A DNA stretch of 64,000 nucleotides, taken from Usnea hakonensis. Its lineage: Eukaryota; Ascomycota; Lecanoromycetes; Lecanorales; Parmeliaceae. The notes below the pieces were generated by a model that worked only from the letters and a program-made list of their open reading frames with translations, searched no databases and was not told where the DNA came from. Position 1 is the stretch's first letter. Every line of letters starts with the position of its first letter. Position numbers and translations under genes: made by a program. Location: NCBI GenBank assembly GCA_013423325.1, contig BLJB01000088.1, positions 24,927 through 88,926 on the forward strand, given 5' to 3'. Of this stretch, positions 35,307 to 46,028 are shown in pieces.

Positions 35307-35770
35307 GTTTGAAGCGCAATGACCGCATCTGGCGATTCATGAACTTCAAACGAAGTTTGATCTTACCCGCGGCGTCTCATTGCACGCCTTTCTCGCTTGC
35401 ACTGCCCCGAAGTGATGTTCAAATTTCAATCCACTAGAATCGGTCACAGATGTATGCTGGAACTAGAAAGGTTTGATACTCCGCGATCGAATTTGGTGAT
35501 TCGTTTGCTTATGATTCGTGGAGACTGCTGTGTTTGAACCTTGGACACGTCTGCTGCGTCTCATGCTTGGCTTTTCGACTGACAATCGATGTTTGACTGC
35601 TCGTCCAGTCGGAAGGAATCCCGATCTATCCTCGCCGCTTGCTGAAACATAGAAGTGTTTAATGCTCGGTGACTTATTTTGGTGATTCGTTTACCCACGC
35701 TCGTCAGCTACGGCTTGAGCATTTGATACACTACCCGCGTCTCATATTTCGAATCTCTTGCAAAAAAGAG
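35307..35770. repeat. Degenerate tandem repeat, three copies of about 165-185 bp
   Basis: Copies start near 35307, 35471 and 35657. Shared blocks are a GTTTGA-like start, TTTGGTGATTCGTTT (or CTGGCGATTCATG), and then GCGTCTCATnnnnnGC. The first copy is the most diverged. Confidence 0.65.
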
Positions 35771-36140
35771 ACACATGAAAACATCTCACTATTTGACGAA
35801 ACTTGCTTGGGTCTCTTTTGGGAGCTGTCGGACGTCAATCCATTTTGTTTCAATGCTAATGGTGTGCACAATGTACGGCGGGCGAGCCAATGAAGATGCA
35901 AGCCTGCAGGTCCAGTCTGTCACATTGATACTTTGCCAGCTAGGATGAAACGCGAGATCTGGCATTCTACAAAGGGGCTATGGAAGACCTGAGTATCAGA
36001 ACGTAACTTCACTGCGTGGGCTCTGACACGAAATGGATTCACACCCCTTTCGACCCCCTTCTTCCAGTCTCTGGTATGTTACAGGCTTGACTTGCAGTAT
36101 GATGTTGAAACAAGAGGATCTCAGGCAGCAGCTAGAGATG

Positions 36141-36150
36141 TATATAAAAG
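36141..36150 (+). promoter_or_regulatory. TATA box of unit 3 gene
   Basis: TATATAAAAG lies 167 bp before the ATG at 36308, in a context shared with unit 1. Confidence 0.75.
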
Positions 36151-36307
36151 CCAGTCTTTGTGCTCCCAAATTTGTTCTTCTTCATACCCAATCTCCTCTG
36201 TCATACAATAAACATCAGATACAAAAGCAACACTAGCAAGATTACTACCGAACTTCAATTCAACCTCAAGACATCTAGCCCAAGATATCTACTCCCCAAC
36301 TGAAAAC

Positions 36308-36926
36308 ATGGATCAAACGTTGTCCGTCGGAGTGAATCCGGCGCCCCAGAAAGTCGAGCCCCAAATCGAACCAAAACATGAGATATACATCCTGATCTCT
36401 TTTTTCTGGGTCAACACACCAAAGGGACCGATTGCAACGAACGATGAGTTGGCCTCCTCCGTCTGCGAATACTTTAAAGTAAAGTGGGGAATTGTGAATT
36501 CCTCCACGAGTATCCTCAAATTTGATCGCGACATGTCGGCTTGGTCGGGAAGAAATGGTCGGCCTCGCGATGAAGACCTCCTTGGCTATTTCATTGCTCG
36601 TAAGACACCGAACTCTGATGTATTTAAAAGATGGACTACCATCGAGATAGTAAGTCGAGATGATATACCTTGACCCCTTCTGTGTGCTGACAGCCGATTT
36701 AAAGCCCCCAGGGCTGACAAAAAAGACACGTAAACACATGAAACAGTTGGTAGAAAACATGGAGGAGGATGGGCGGATGAAAAAAGTCAGGGCTGCTTGG
36801 AATAAGCATGGCGAAAATCAAGGTCCACTTCAGCCTAAAAGCTTTGACTCCCCAACCTTCCCACAGCTTGAGATCGAACGCGTCGCTTTGGGAGCCGATC
36901 TTGACCTGAACTCTAACGATCCGTAA
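36308..36926 (+). CDS. Unknown protein, duplicated locus unit 3 (187 aa)
   Basis: Exons 36308-36649 and 36705-36926 are joined in phase 0 across a 55-nt intron (GTAAGT, branch GCTGAC, acceptor TTAAAG), 188 codons. The nearer acceptor (GACAG) would give an early stop, so the later AAAG is preferred. The N-terminal part (EIYILISFFWVNTPKGPIAT..VCEYFKVKWGIV) may be a small helical module. The second exon is strongly charged (KKTRKHMKQLVENMEEDGRM), coiled-coil-like, and ends in an acidic tail. I see no convincing protein similarity to the other units although promoter and 3' flank match. No family recognised. Confidence 0.62.
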
Positions 36927-37708
36927 AGACTGACTCCTATTGGACCACCTTCCGCCTGCCCCCCACAGCTCAGGACAATCGAAAGGATAATGGCTGGTCA
37001 TTTCAACGGTAGCGAGTGGTGGAATCGGAAATCTCCTTGGCGCCTAAGCGACTCACTCTTTTTGTCGGGGCTATGATTTGCGTCTGCGTTGTAGACAACC
37101 ACATTCCTTTTGCACGAGTTTGGAACATTCTTTTGTCATGGTGTTGGCGCTTAGTGCCCTCCCAGCCAATGCACTCACTCTTTTGATCTTTGTATCTCAT
37201 CTAGATGGATACGACGCAGGCTTTGCGCTTGCTTAATACAATACCACACTCCTTTACATACATAAGAGAGAAGGCTACGAGGATCTCAATCTGTGTCCTT
37301 TTGTGATACTTTTCTCGACCGGTAACGAAAGGAGAGTAGCGACTTAGAAAGTCCAATGTGGCCATCCAAGACTCTAGCTGATCGTTCGCAGTATGTGTTT
37401 CCACCTGTCGTTTCAGCGAGCTTGACGGCATGCTCCTTTTTTTTTGGCAGGGCCGCCAAAAAAGATATGTTCATGCAGGTACATGTAAGCCCGTGTTTGA
37501 GGGCCTACGACTGGCTACTACAAACGCGCTAGGCGCGCAGACTGCTTACATTGCTTACATATTGCCTCGGCTCTCCATTTTCTAAAGAAATTTTTGCATA
37601 GCTGGGACATGCAGAATAGCTCTCATTCTTTGGATCTGTACTTTTTTTTTGGCTTTATTTTTTTTAGGAATCGTATCTCTGTAAACCCGCATAAGTCGAA
37701 CTTGCATA
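36927..37708. other. 3' flank of unit 3 and methyltransferase promoter
   Basis: No coding frame is supported. T-rich runs lie at 37437-37446 and 37640-37668, with a likely leader before the next gene. Confidence 0.45.
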
Positions 37709-38847
37709 ATGCAAACCCAGCAGGACGCGCTCATGACGATTACTCATACACCGTCCAGCGACCCACTCGCTGGGCATGTTGGCGACAATTACGAAACCCC
37801 ACCTCCGGAACCGTCCTCCTCGTTCGCTGGGCTCAAAGACCGCATCAAACGCCATTATGAGATATGCTCCGACTACTACTACTCCCTTTGGTATGTACCC
37901 GCCGCATCTTATATTTGTAAATGGCCGCCAAGCGATAGAGTATTCGCTGACGATCAGGGGTGAACATATACATCATGGCTACTTTCTCGATCCTGCGGAC
38001 TCGAAGGAGGTTGCCCAAACGCGTCTTATAGATCTTCTCATCGAGCGGTCTCAGCTGGCCAGTGAAAGTCAGGTCTTGGATGTGGGATGCGGTATTGGCG
38101 GGACGTCGCGGTACCTGGCTAAGCAGATGCGTTGTAGTGTCACTGGAGTCACGATCAGCGGGCAGCAGGTGAAATTGGCGAGGGACTTGTCGGAAAAAGA
38201 GGCAGGCTCTGGACAGGAGAAGACGGGCGAATTTGGCTTCACTAGGTTGGGAGATGGTGGTGTGCGGTTTTTGGAACTTGATGCTGAGAAGATGGGCGAC
38301 TTCTTTAACGAGCCGGCCACAAAAGCTACGTTCGACTGTGTGTGGATTTCCGAGGCCATGAGCCACCTGCCTGACAAAGAGCTCTTCTTTCGGAACGCGT
38401 GGATGCTCTTGAATGCAGATGGGAAATTGGTCGTCGCGGACTGGTTCAAGGCTGAGGGGCTGACGGACGTGCAAGTGGAAGCCGACATCAAGCCGATCGA
38501 GGGTGAGAATCGCTTTGAGATGTCGGTTGGCTACGGTGCTGACCTGTACAGATGGAATGCTTCTTCCTGGATTGAACACGCAGTCGGAGTACGTATATTT
38601 TGCGAAGCGTGCTGGTTTCAAGGTATTCTCTGAACCTTTCGATATCAGCAAGGAGGTCTCCAAGACATGGTATGCTTTAGCGAACCACCCCGGCATCTCC
38701 AATCGTTTGTCTGATCATACATTTTTCGAGATACTGAGACGTCTAGGGATATCTCATGGTCACTGGTCCAGAATCCTGCGCTATGGGCTTTCGCTATCTC
38801 TCAGGGTCGAGATGGTCTGGCTTTTCTCCAAGCTTTTCGAGCAATGA
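37709..38847 (+). CDS. Class I SAM-dependent methyltransferase (340 aa)
   Basis: Exons are 37709-37890, 37958-38502 and 38552-38847 (introns 67 and 49 nt), 341 codons. The N-terminal part has RIKRHYEICSDYYYSLWGEHIHHGYF, the entry motif of tocopherol/sterol-type small-molecule methyltransferases. SAM-binding motif I is VLDVGCGIGGTSRYLA, followed by GVTISGQQVKLA, the motif II/III region TFDCVWISEAMSHLPD, and GKLVVADWF. The C-terminal exon (EYVYFAKRAGFKVFSEPFDIS) completes the domain and adds a helical tail. The substrate cannot be told; relatives methylate quinones, tocopherols, sterols or polyketide-type metabolites. A second ATG at 37733 is an alternative start. No biosynthetic partners lie next to it. 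Confidence 0.88.
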
Positions 38848-40010
38848 GAAGGGGGTATGCTAATGGCACGTTCCGCTATGCTGTTATGGTGTTCCGGAAA
38901 TAGCAGCTCGAGTGCAAATGGGTCGTGCTACGCTGCTGAGGTTGCTGGTCATGCGCACTCGTGTCTTGTTTGCCGGGTTTTGGATAGAGAGTTTTGGTAT
39001 GTGGGGAGTAGGTTGTCTCGAAAAGCATCGAATTATGGATTGTTGGAGATGAGCTTGATTTGTGATCTAGCATTGAGTGGAAGCATCGCCGAAATGTACA
39101 TTTTCATTGCCGAAATGTAGCTTCACATTAAAAACAGAATCACCAGGTAGCAACGATTCGGAACCCAGCCGCTGTCATGAAGTTCAAAATCGTAAAAATA
39201 CAAGTCTCCATTCTTGCTTCGCGAGCTACTAGAAACCTCAAACAATCTTACAGTGAATCCTCAGCCTTGTCCGGCCTTCATATTTTGTTTTTTTTTTTCG
39301 CTATCTTGGAATCAACGACAGCGGGGACTGAGTTGAAACATTTTTGATACGAGCACCGAATACATGCAAACCCCCCTTACAAAAGCTCTCATAATCGTGT
39401 CTCTGCTTTCGAATAATGACAGCCAATGACGGGTGCGATGCCGTGGCACCTTTTGTCTTAAGCTTAATTTTCTAACACGATGCCGTCTCAAGCATCGGGT
39501 TGCCTTCTAGCCTGCCTTCTTCTACTCTTCAGGCTCTCCATTTCAGTCTCTTCAATGCAAATAGCCGTGAATCGGGCATCTGGTGTGGCGGACAGAGGCA
39601 GTGATTCGTTCAGAACAATTTTGCTGCCTGGTTAAGAATGAGATGTGGGCCACTTATCTCTTCCGCAGGCTTATTCGGTACTACTTGTCTGGATATCTCT
39701 TACGTACCTAATGCTGGGTTCTGTGTCGTTTTGTCAAGGCCAGAATCTGAATTCGGCGCCTGAATGAAGGCCACAAGGCGTATGATAGATTTCGTCAAAA
39801 CGAATATCAGGCAATGGATATTCGGTGCCTGGATTGAAGACTGCCAGGCGTACGGTACCTGCGGGCAAGTGTTAGTATTATTTATAGGCTTGTAGTTCTC
39901 TTACCTTGCATCGTTCACACTTACATACCTTCACATCAACCCTACCAGAGTCGGACAGAGGCAGACACAGTCACTCTTTCGTACCAGACTGCTACTTTTA
40001 TTCTATCAAT
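38848..40010. other. Intergenic, contains a direct repeat
   Basis: No gene is supported. Two copies of a roughly 37-bp phrase, ATTCGG(C/T)GCCTG..GCGTA(T/C)G, lie at about 39749-39785 and 39819-39855. They sit 150-260 bp before the next start codon and so in its promoter. Confidence 0.5.
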
Positions 40011-40685
40011 ATGTCTCACAAATCTAGCAATCATACCCGGAGTGCCACACTCACACAGCCTACCAAACACGCCAAGCCTCTCGATTCTACCGAGCCTGAT
40101 CTGCCACCTAGACAAGCACCAGAAGTCGCGGCAGCCATCTATTACTTTGGAGCCTTTGAACTCAGCGCAACTACCATATCTAAGCTCGTTCTATCAAAGT
40201 ACCCTGACGCCAAGAACGTCCGTGCCGAGGATTGCTATAATCGCGTCGTATGGCTCAGTGACGAGCTTGCCAGGAAAGGACTACCTTCCATCAAGATTTC
40301 AGTCGGCAGTGCAGTGAAAGATGCCGTCCCGTATATTGAGGATGTCAATCCTATCACCCAGATCGACGACGAATGTGAAAAGATTCTCCAAAGGGTAAGT
40401 TCTGATGCCCATGGTGCTTTGACTGCTCATTCTGATCGCCGTTGATAGGATGCGCCGAGTCTGCTGCCGCAGATCAAGGATCAGAACAATATAGTCAGAA
40501 CCACAATCATGATTGCGTTCAGCGAAAAAGATCATTCGGAATACGAAAAGTTCAAAAAGATGGCTGATTCGATATCACGCCCCAGGCCACTTCCTCAAGA
40601 CAATCCGCTACCGCCTGGCGCTTTGGCATACGAAGGATACAATGCATTCCTAGGCTATAATACCCCATGTCCTAGCAAGTACTAG
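40011..40685 (+). CDS. Unknown protein, possible relative of the duplicated-locus genes (206 aa)
   Basis: Exons 40011-40394 and 40449-40685 join in phase 0 across a 54-nt intron (GTAAGT..GATAG); 207 codons. The start is the ATG in CAATATGTCT; the open frame continues upstream but has only leader-like sequence. After a disordered N-terminus, a helical segment (EVAAAIYYFGAFELSATTISKLVLSKYPD) parallels the start of the unit 1 protein (EIARLYLGYLDYSSNAIVDLV). The last exon is 237 nt, the same length as the last exon of unit 1, and the preceding intron is also 54 nt and phase 0. This supports common descent, but sequence identity is low. No known domain recognised; a helix-turn-helix fold is possible but unproven. 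Confidence 0.68.
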
Positions 40686-42184
40686 CGCCTGTCTCAGGGT
40701 CGTCTGCAAATTGCGTCTGGACCTCAAGAATCTGAAGCAGGCGTGGATGGTATGAAGGGATTCTTTTGAGCGGGTGATCGAGGTTGTGAAAATGTGGCTG
40801 GTTGACACCGATTTGATTTAGAATGGAGGACTTGGCCTCTTGTGTGCGGGTGACGTGGTGATCTTATGTTGAGTTGGAGCATGTAATGAAATTGTGAAAA
40901 TAGTAATGTTTGAGCATGCAATGAATCGATTATCAGCTTGCTCGTGTTGCACCATTTCCGTATTTCCCATCAGCAAAAGGTGCTAGCTCTGGAACTGGAG
41001 TGCTACAAATCGCCTTACGGCCACGCCAGCTATGCTACCCTACTTAGTAAGCAAAAATCCATCCTCGAATAGCACTAGCGTAAGAGTAAAAGATCTAATC
41101 TGATAAGCTTAATCGAGACTAGCGCGCAGTCTCTGCAGAAAAGCCCCTTTCGCTTTCGCTTTCGCTTTCCCTTTCCCAGGTCACCAAGCTGCAATGCAAT
41201 CTCTGAACTACTGTTCTCATGATTGTTCCATTTCAGAGCTTGTTCTACTGATCCTGCATAACTTAAAGTCCAGGCAATGCTATTAAGATGCCCTCCACCT
41301 ATTACAGTATTCATATCGGAGACCACGCGTCAGCTAAACCCAATGGAGCTACTACGCATACCTGGCCCGACGCTGACGACTACCGTTCCACAAATCGATT
41401 ATGACGAGTATACTTTAATGAACCAAATTGTCGGTTTTCCGTGGCTTTGCATCCATGACAAATCGCGATTATCAGCCCCTGTTGGAATCGCAAAGTCCTC
41501 TTCTCTGGGCGATGGGAATAAACGTCTCGTGGCACGTGCAAAGCCGAAGACGATCTCTAGAGCCTGAGACTGGTTGAACTGAAAAAAATAATCATATATC
41601 TCTGAGCTGATCAAGCACAGGGTGCAGCAAGGTACATAATTGGGTGTCCCTCGGCATCCGTGCACTTTAAAGTCTCCGCGGCCTTCCGGTACCTTGCATC
41701 CCGCCGCAAAGCCAATCAATATACCTGGTTTAGTAAACGTGAAACCGATTTCGAATATCTAGTGGTCAAGAGCCAACGGTAGGTGCCAGATGGACGATAC
41801 AACATATCAAATGAAGAAATCTACTTGTTGAAACATAACATATTAAGGGCTGTCACCGTAAGGTACACCTACTTCTCTTCCTGTAGTGACCTGCATCTTG
41901 GCTGCCCACCTCTGTGATGGCGCACATGAACCATCCTTCTATTCAATCAGACGCCATCGCAGCCCCACGCTCCAGTGATTTCTGGCGGACATGGAATGGT
42001 CAAGGGCAAATAGCCAGACAGTCAAGCCTAGAATTGCCCTGGCTATGAGTGGATCTATGGCTGTCACCCATCGCTTACGTGGAGAGTCAGGAATGAAGGA
42101 TGAACGCGTACTATAATCTGACCGCTAAAGCCCAATATTAACGGAAATTGCCCCTTGGAGGGCTCCGCTCATTGCATCCTACCT
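40686..42184. other. Intergenic, no confident gene
   Basis: A minus-strand frame at 41399-41719 has six cysteines but no signal peptide, start or clean exon chain, and is not called. A CTTTCG hexamer repeat lies at about 41147-41176. Confidence 0.4.
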
Positions 42185-42190
42185 TATAAG
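42185..42190 (+). promoter_or_regulatory. TATA-like box of the secreted peptide gene
   Basis: TATAAG in the context CCTTATAAGAG lies 130 bp before the ATG at 42315. An A/C-rich leader follows, a usual layout for highly expressed small secreted fungal proteins. Confidence 0.5.
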
Positions 42191-42314
42191 AGCTCTTTCG
42201 CTCCACGAACAATCCACGATCCTTTAGTAATAGCATTCATCTTCAAAGAATATAATTTCGAACAAACCAGTCCAACCTCAAGCATAACCAACAAACAAGG
42301 AAACACCAGCTAAA

Positions 42315-42605
42315 ATGCATTTCTCTACCCTACTCACCTTCCTCGTCGCCGCCTTGGCACCCACAGCCGTCCTCGCTGCTCCAGCCGAAGACTACTCTCG
42401 TCCTAGTGGTCCCCATCCAAGTCGTTTCCCAACCAGCAGCGTCAGCTTCCCCCTCCCCCACTCCACCGGCGTGTCAGAGAGCGGACATCGCCGCCCCCAC
42501 CACACTGGTACTTTCACGAGCACTTCCTCGCGTGATGGCCACCATGGACCCAAACCCACGGGCACTTTCTCGGGTCATGGTCCTTTTAGCACCCATACTT
42601 ACTAG
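42315..42605 (+). CDS. Small secreted His/Ser/Thr/Pro-rich protein (96 aa)
   Basis: A signal peptide (MHFSTLLTFLVAALAPTAVLA, cleavage before APAE) leads a 75-residue mature protein. It has no cysteine and is rich in Ser, Thr, Pro, His and Gly, with repeated HHTGTF / KPTGTF / FSGHG phrases. Start context (AAAATGC) and the TATA box upstream support it. No family recognised; such peptides are often cell-wall associated, O-glycosylated or metal-binding through His clusters, all inference here. A further splice near the 3' end cannot be excluded, because the sequence after the stop contains GGTACGT. Confidence 0.72.
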   Translation: MHFSTLLTFLVAALAPTAVLAAPAEDYSRPSGPHPSRFPTSSVSFPLPHSTGVSESGHRRPHHTGTFTSTSSRDGHHGPKPTGTFSGHGPFSTHTY

Positions 42606-44340
42606 GATGCTGGAGGGTGCGGGTTGGGTACGTATCTTCCTTCGTTGGATGAAGCTGTTTACTTTTACTGATTTGTATGGCAGGGTTATGAGGCTATTGC
42701 TCTAACCGACTTCCTCTTCGTCCGCGCTTAGTTTTTGAGTGAATACTATATTCGGTCCGCTTATAATAGGGTTATACTTTTGAGAGAGATGTGAGCTAGC
42801 GGGCTAGTGGGTGTGGGATGGATGGGATAGATTAATTTGGAGGGGAGGGCTTCGACAGTCTTTCTTTAAATTCAATCGAGACTTGCTCATAAATCATGAG
42901 TGTCGGTACACAGCGGGGCCTTCTTGACATATCACATTTAGCACCTCCCCTCTTCCCCTTCCCCTTCCCTTCCCTTCCCTTCAACCCTCCCTCCCAGTCC
43001 CCTCCATCATGCCCACACTATACTCCATCTCTTATCCTATCATCTGTCCCCAAATCTCTCAAGCCACACTCATTACCCACTTCCCCTCCTTTACCATTCA
43101 ACCACGTGACCCATACCCCACGCCCCTACCCACGCCCCTGGACTAGGCTCTGAACCCTCGACCTCACACTAAACTTCCTTTCGATCCACCGTTCAACGTG
43201 CACCCCGTCACTACCATTCTCCTCCCTTCTCTCCCATGCGCTCTTCCCCTCCCTCCCTTAGCCTCCCTCACCTCTTTCCCATCCCACACTCAATAGAGCA
43301 TAAGAGACAGGAAATTGGGACGAGAGGTGTGGGTACGAGGCGCAAGGCAGGACGGGGCTGCTGTTGGTTGCGTAGGTACGTAGGGTGTGGTTTCTGCACT
43401 GGATGTGGGGTCTGTGGTTTCGGTTGGGTTCGGGTTTGGTTTGGCTTGGCTTGGGTTCGGTTGGGTTCGGGTTCGGTTGGGTTCGGTTCGGGTTGTGTTG
43501 GATCAGCATCTATCTATCATTCATTCCTTGCTTGTCCTTTTTGGGTGCGTTGAGGGTGGGGTGGTGGAGGCGGGGTTTCGATGTAATCCTTTTCTGGACG
43601 ATATAGAATTGCGGAAGAGAGGGTTGGTGTTTAAGTCGGCATTTTGAGGGTGGGGAATGGGGTTTGGTCTTGGGGAGAATGTGGTGGAAGCTTTGGGAAG
43701 GGATGTTGCGGTGGGGAGGGAGGGGGGTTGGGGTGCGGGGTTGAGGGGGATGGGTGAGAGGGGGGGGGGGATTGGAGGGTTTCGTGCTGCGCGATGAGAT
43801 CATGTTGGAACATTTGCTATGGGTGTCCATTTTCTATGAAGAAAGTGCTACTTAATTATCCCTGTGCCAAGATCAATGGCCATGTGACATCCATGTGTTG
43901 GGAGAGTGGTGCATCATTTCCAACTCTTTGTGAAGAAATGGTTTGATGGGGAGTTCGGTGAGTTGGGGTGCGGGGTTGAGGACGGTGGGTGAGGTGGGGG
44001 GTTGAGAGGGGGGTTGGGATTGGATTGAGTTTGGTGCTGCGCGATGGATCATTTTTATTGGATGGATGGAGATGAAATGGTATTAAGGCTGAGTCGCGAG
44101 GATTGTGGGCTTGGAGTCTCTTTGGAGGAGTTTGGGGTGGCATGTTGGTGAGAGAACGAGGGGTTGTAGGCATTGGCGTTTGTTTGTTCATGGTGTTGAA
44201 GGGCTGCGTTGGGATGCAGTCAATTTTGCGTGTAGAAGTGTAGCGGTAGTGCAACGTTATGTTTCTAAGGAATTGATGTGGTGCTTATCTTGAGATAGGC
44301 CGCAAAGCTTTGAAACCAACTGGAATGTCTGTTCACTCCT
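42606..44340. other. Low-complexity intergenic region
   Basis: It holds C-rich tracts (42945-43140), a GGTTCGG/GGTTTGG minisatellite-like stretch (43415-43500) and a pair of about 110-bp G-rich repeats (43727-43806 and 43961-44050). No gene is supported. Confidence 0.5.
43727..44050. repeat. Pair of about 110-bp direct repeats
   Basis: Both copies contain GTTGGGGTGCGGGGTTGAGG, a GGTGGGTGAG-like block, GATTGGA and GTGCTGCGCGATG in the same order, with about 150 bp between them. Confidence 0.75.
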
Positions 44341-46028
44341 CTATTGCAGCACGACAATCGCTTTGAAAAGCGTCTTCTCTGGAGGTACATCCATGATCGT
44401 CATTGGCTCCGAAGTCTGGATCACGGCTGGGAAGAGCCCGATCTCCAGTCTGCGCTCTCCTTCTTTGATTTCTTCGTTTTGCGGACGCATCGTTTGAGGA
44501 TCGAATAGCGTATCTGCGTGTGGAAATTTGAAATAATGCCTTCCGCTCAGTAGCGTGACCTGGGCCTTGAACTTGAGGGCGCCGAGGAACAGTGCTTTGA
44601 GACCCGCGAGCCAAGAGTTGTAGTCTTCGTGGACTGGTAAGATCTTATTACACTCCAGGAATGGCTTGAGAGTTTCATGTAGGCGTCGTGAGAGGTCACC
44701 TACGTATGGTTCGAAGTTCTTTTGGTCTTTGACGTAAAGACTGCGACTCTCCCGCAGCAGTTGCTCGTATAGCTTGGGCGAAACTAAGTCAAACGGACGC
44801 ATTAGCCTAACGTATCTTGAATGTTGAGGGCAACACTGACGCTTCTTGACACGGCCCTCGATCGCTGGGAACGAGGTTTTGAGTTCCAACAGTTGAGGCA
44901 CAGAGATGTGGCGTTCGCAAAAGACCCACACTGTAACAGCGACGGCAAGAAAGGCATTCAGAAAGACTTTGAGGCAAACTTCGGACCCGGTCATCTTGTC
45001 CCACAGCTCTTCCCCGGTGGTGATGCCATAGAGGTGCATGCACAGATCGGAAAAGTCCCGTTGTGCCAGCGCTTCGTAAAATCTTGGCGTGCCATCGTAT
45101 CTCGTTGCAGCAAGGTGCTGCGAAAGATAAGCGCATGTTGGTCTGCTTGATTCCCCAAGAGTGGAAACAAGTGAATAGATCTGGTCCGTGATCAGAAATA
45201 TTTGTTCAGAGAGATCTTTTTGGCTGGGAATGAAAGATTCCGCATCTTGGACCAGATACTCTCGAACGGCTATTTGGGCTTCGCGATTACCATTATCGTT
45301 AAACGATGTCTTAGTGCTGGAGGAGGCGACTGTAGATGGCTGAATTAGGGAATGAGATAAGCCTTTATCTATCTCATTCTTGTTGGTAGGAGGTAGCGGG
45401 CGCAGGTCATCGCGGACTGGGGAAATGACTTCGGGCGACGAAAGCTTGTCTGCAGACAATGTACTAATGAGACCCTTGGCCTTTGGTGAGGAAGGTATAG
45501 GCTGACTAGTGGGAGGCTGACTAGTGAGGGTGGTATCGCATCTGGGTTCGTTTAGTCGCTATTCTGAGAAGAAATCCTACTAGCAACTCACTTTGACTTC
45601 TTTCTCGATGACGGTTTTGGCGTTTTCAATGAAGGGCGCTTTCGAGATGGGTGTTTCGGTGATCTTTCAGCAGCTTCCTCATCAGACGAGCTGTGATCGT
45701 CGGAGAGGCTCCATTCATCATTATCGCCCTTACTAGAACCATAGAGGCGGTGATTGAATGGCGGGTTCAGGACGATTCTCCCTAGCTTGAATAAAGTGTT
45801 ATAATGTGAAAACTTTATGTTGCGAGAACGTTGAAAGAGCATTTCAAACTTGTTTTCAACCTGTCTAGCATTGACAGGGTTCGATTTTGGTGTCTTTGTT
45901 AGCAGTTCTGCGACTTTATTGAATGCAGCTCGTCTATCTGTCATATAGAGTCCTTGATCGCCCTTTTCAGTCTCAAGATGTTGAAGAAGGGTTTCGACCA
46001 TTGCAGGAGTCCATAATACAATCGGCAT
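44341..46028 (-). CDS. Myb/SANT-like domain protein with unknown C-terminal region (545 aa)
   Basis: Exons 46028-45592 and 45541-44341 join across a 50-nt intron (GTGAGT..CCCAG) in phase 2, giving 546 codons. The N-terminus (LWTPAMVETLLQHLETEKG.. RQVENKFEMLFQ, residues 5-68) matches the Myb/SANT-like domains of fungal proteins and some transposon-derived factors. An acidic DDHSSSDEEAA stretch and a basic KHPSRKRPSLKTPKPSSRKKSK tail follow, the latter a likely nuclear signal. Residues about 250-545 form a mostly helical globular domain that I do not recognise. DNA or chromatin binding is inferred from the N-terminus. Upstream sequence to 46100 is A/T-rich and promoter-like. The two parts could be separate genes, but the join is clean and in frame. 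Confidence 0.75.

Larger units (their letters stand above)
34395..36000. other. Spacer between units 2 and 3
   Basis: It holds the unit 2 3' flank, a second TCACGTGA (35076-35083) and a degenerate tandem repeat listed separately. Short open frames at 34506-34840 and 35669-35893 have no consistent gene structure and are not called. Confidence 0.45.
36001..37260 (+). repeat. Unit 3 of the tandemly duplicated locus
   Basis: The promoter shares GTATGTTAC, a GGCAGCAGC-like block, TATATAAA and TTGTTCTTC with unit 1. The 3' flank shares CATGGTGTTGGCGC, CATCTAGATGG, GCTTTGCGCTTGC and CAATACCACACTC (37138-37252) with units 1 and 2. Confidence 0.7.

Noticed and set aside
39906..40010. 35-residue N-terminal extension of the 40-kb gene
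   Set aside because: Leader-like sequence; the ATG at 40011 has the better context and precedes the part with protein character.
41399..41719. Cys-containing minus-strand frame as a small secreted protein
   Set aside because: No ATG, no signal peptide upstream and no clean exon chain.
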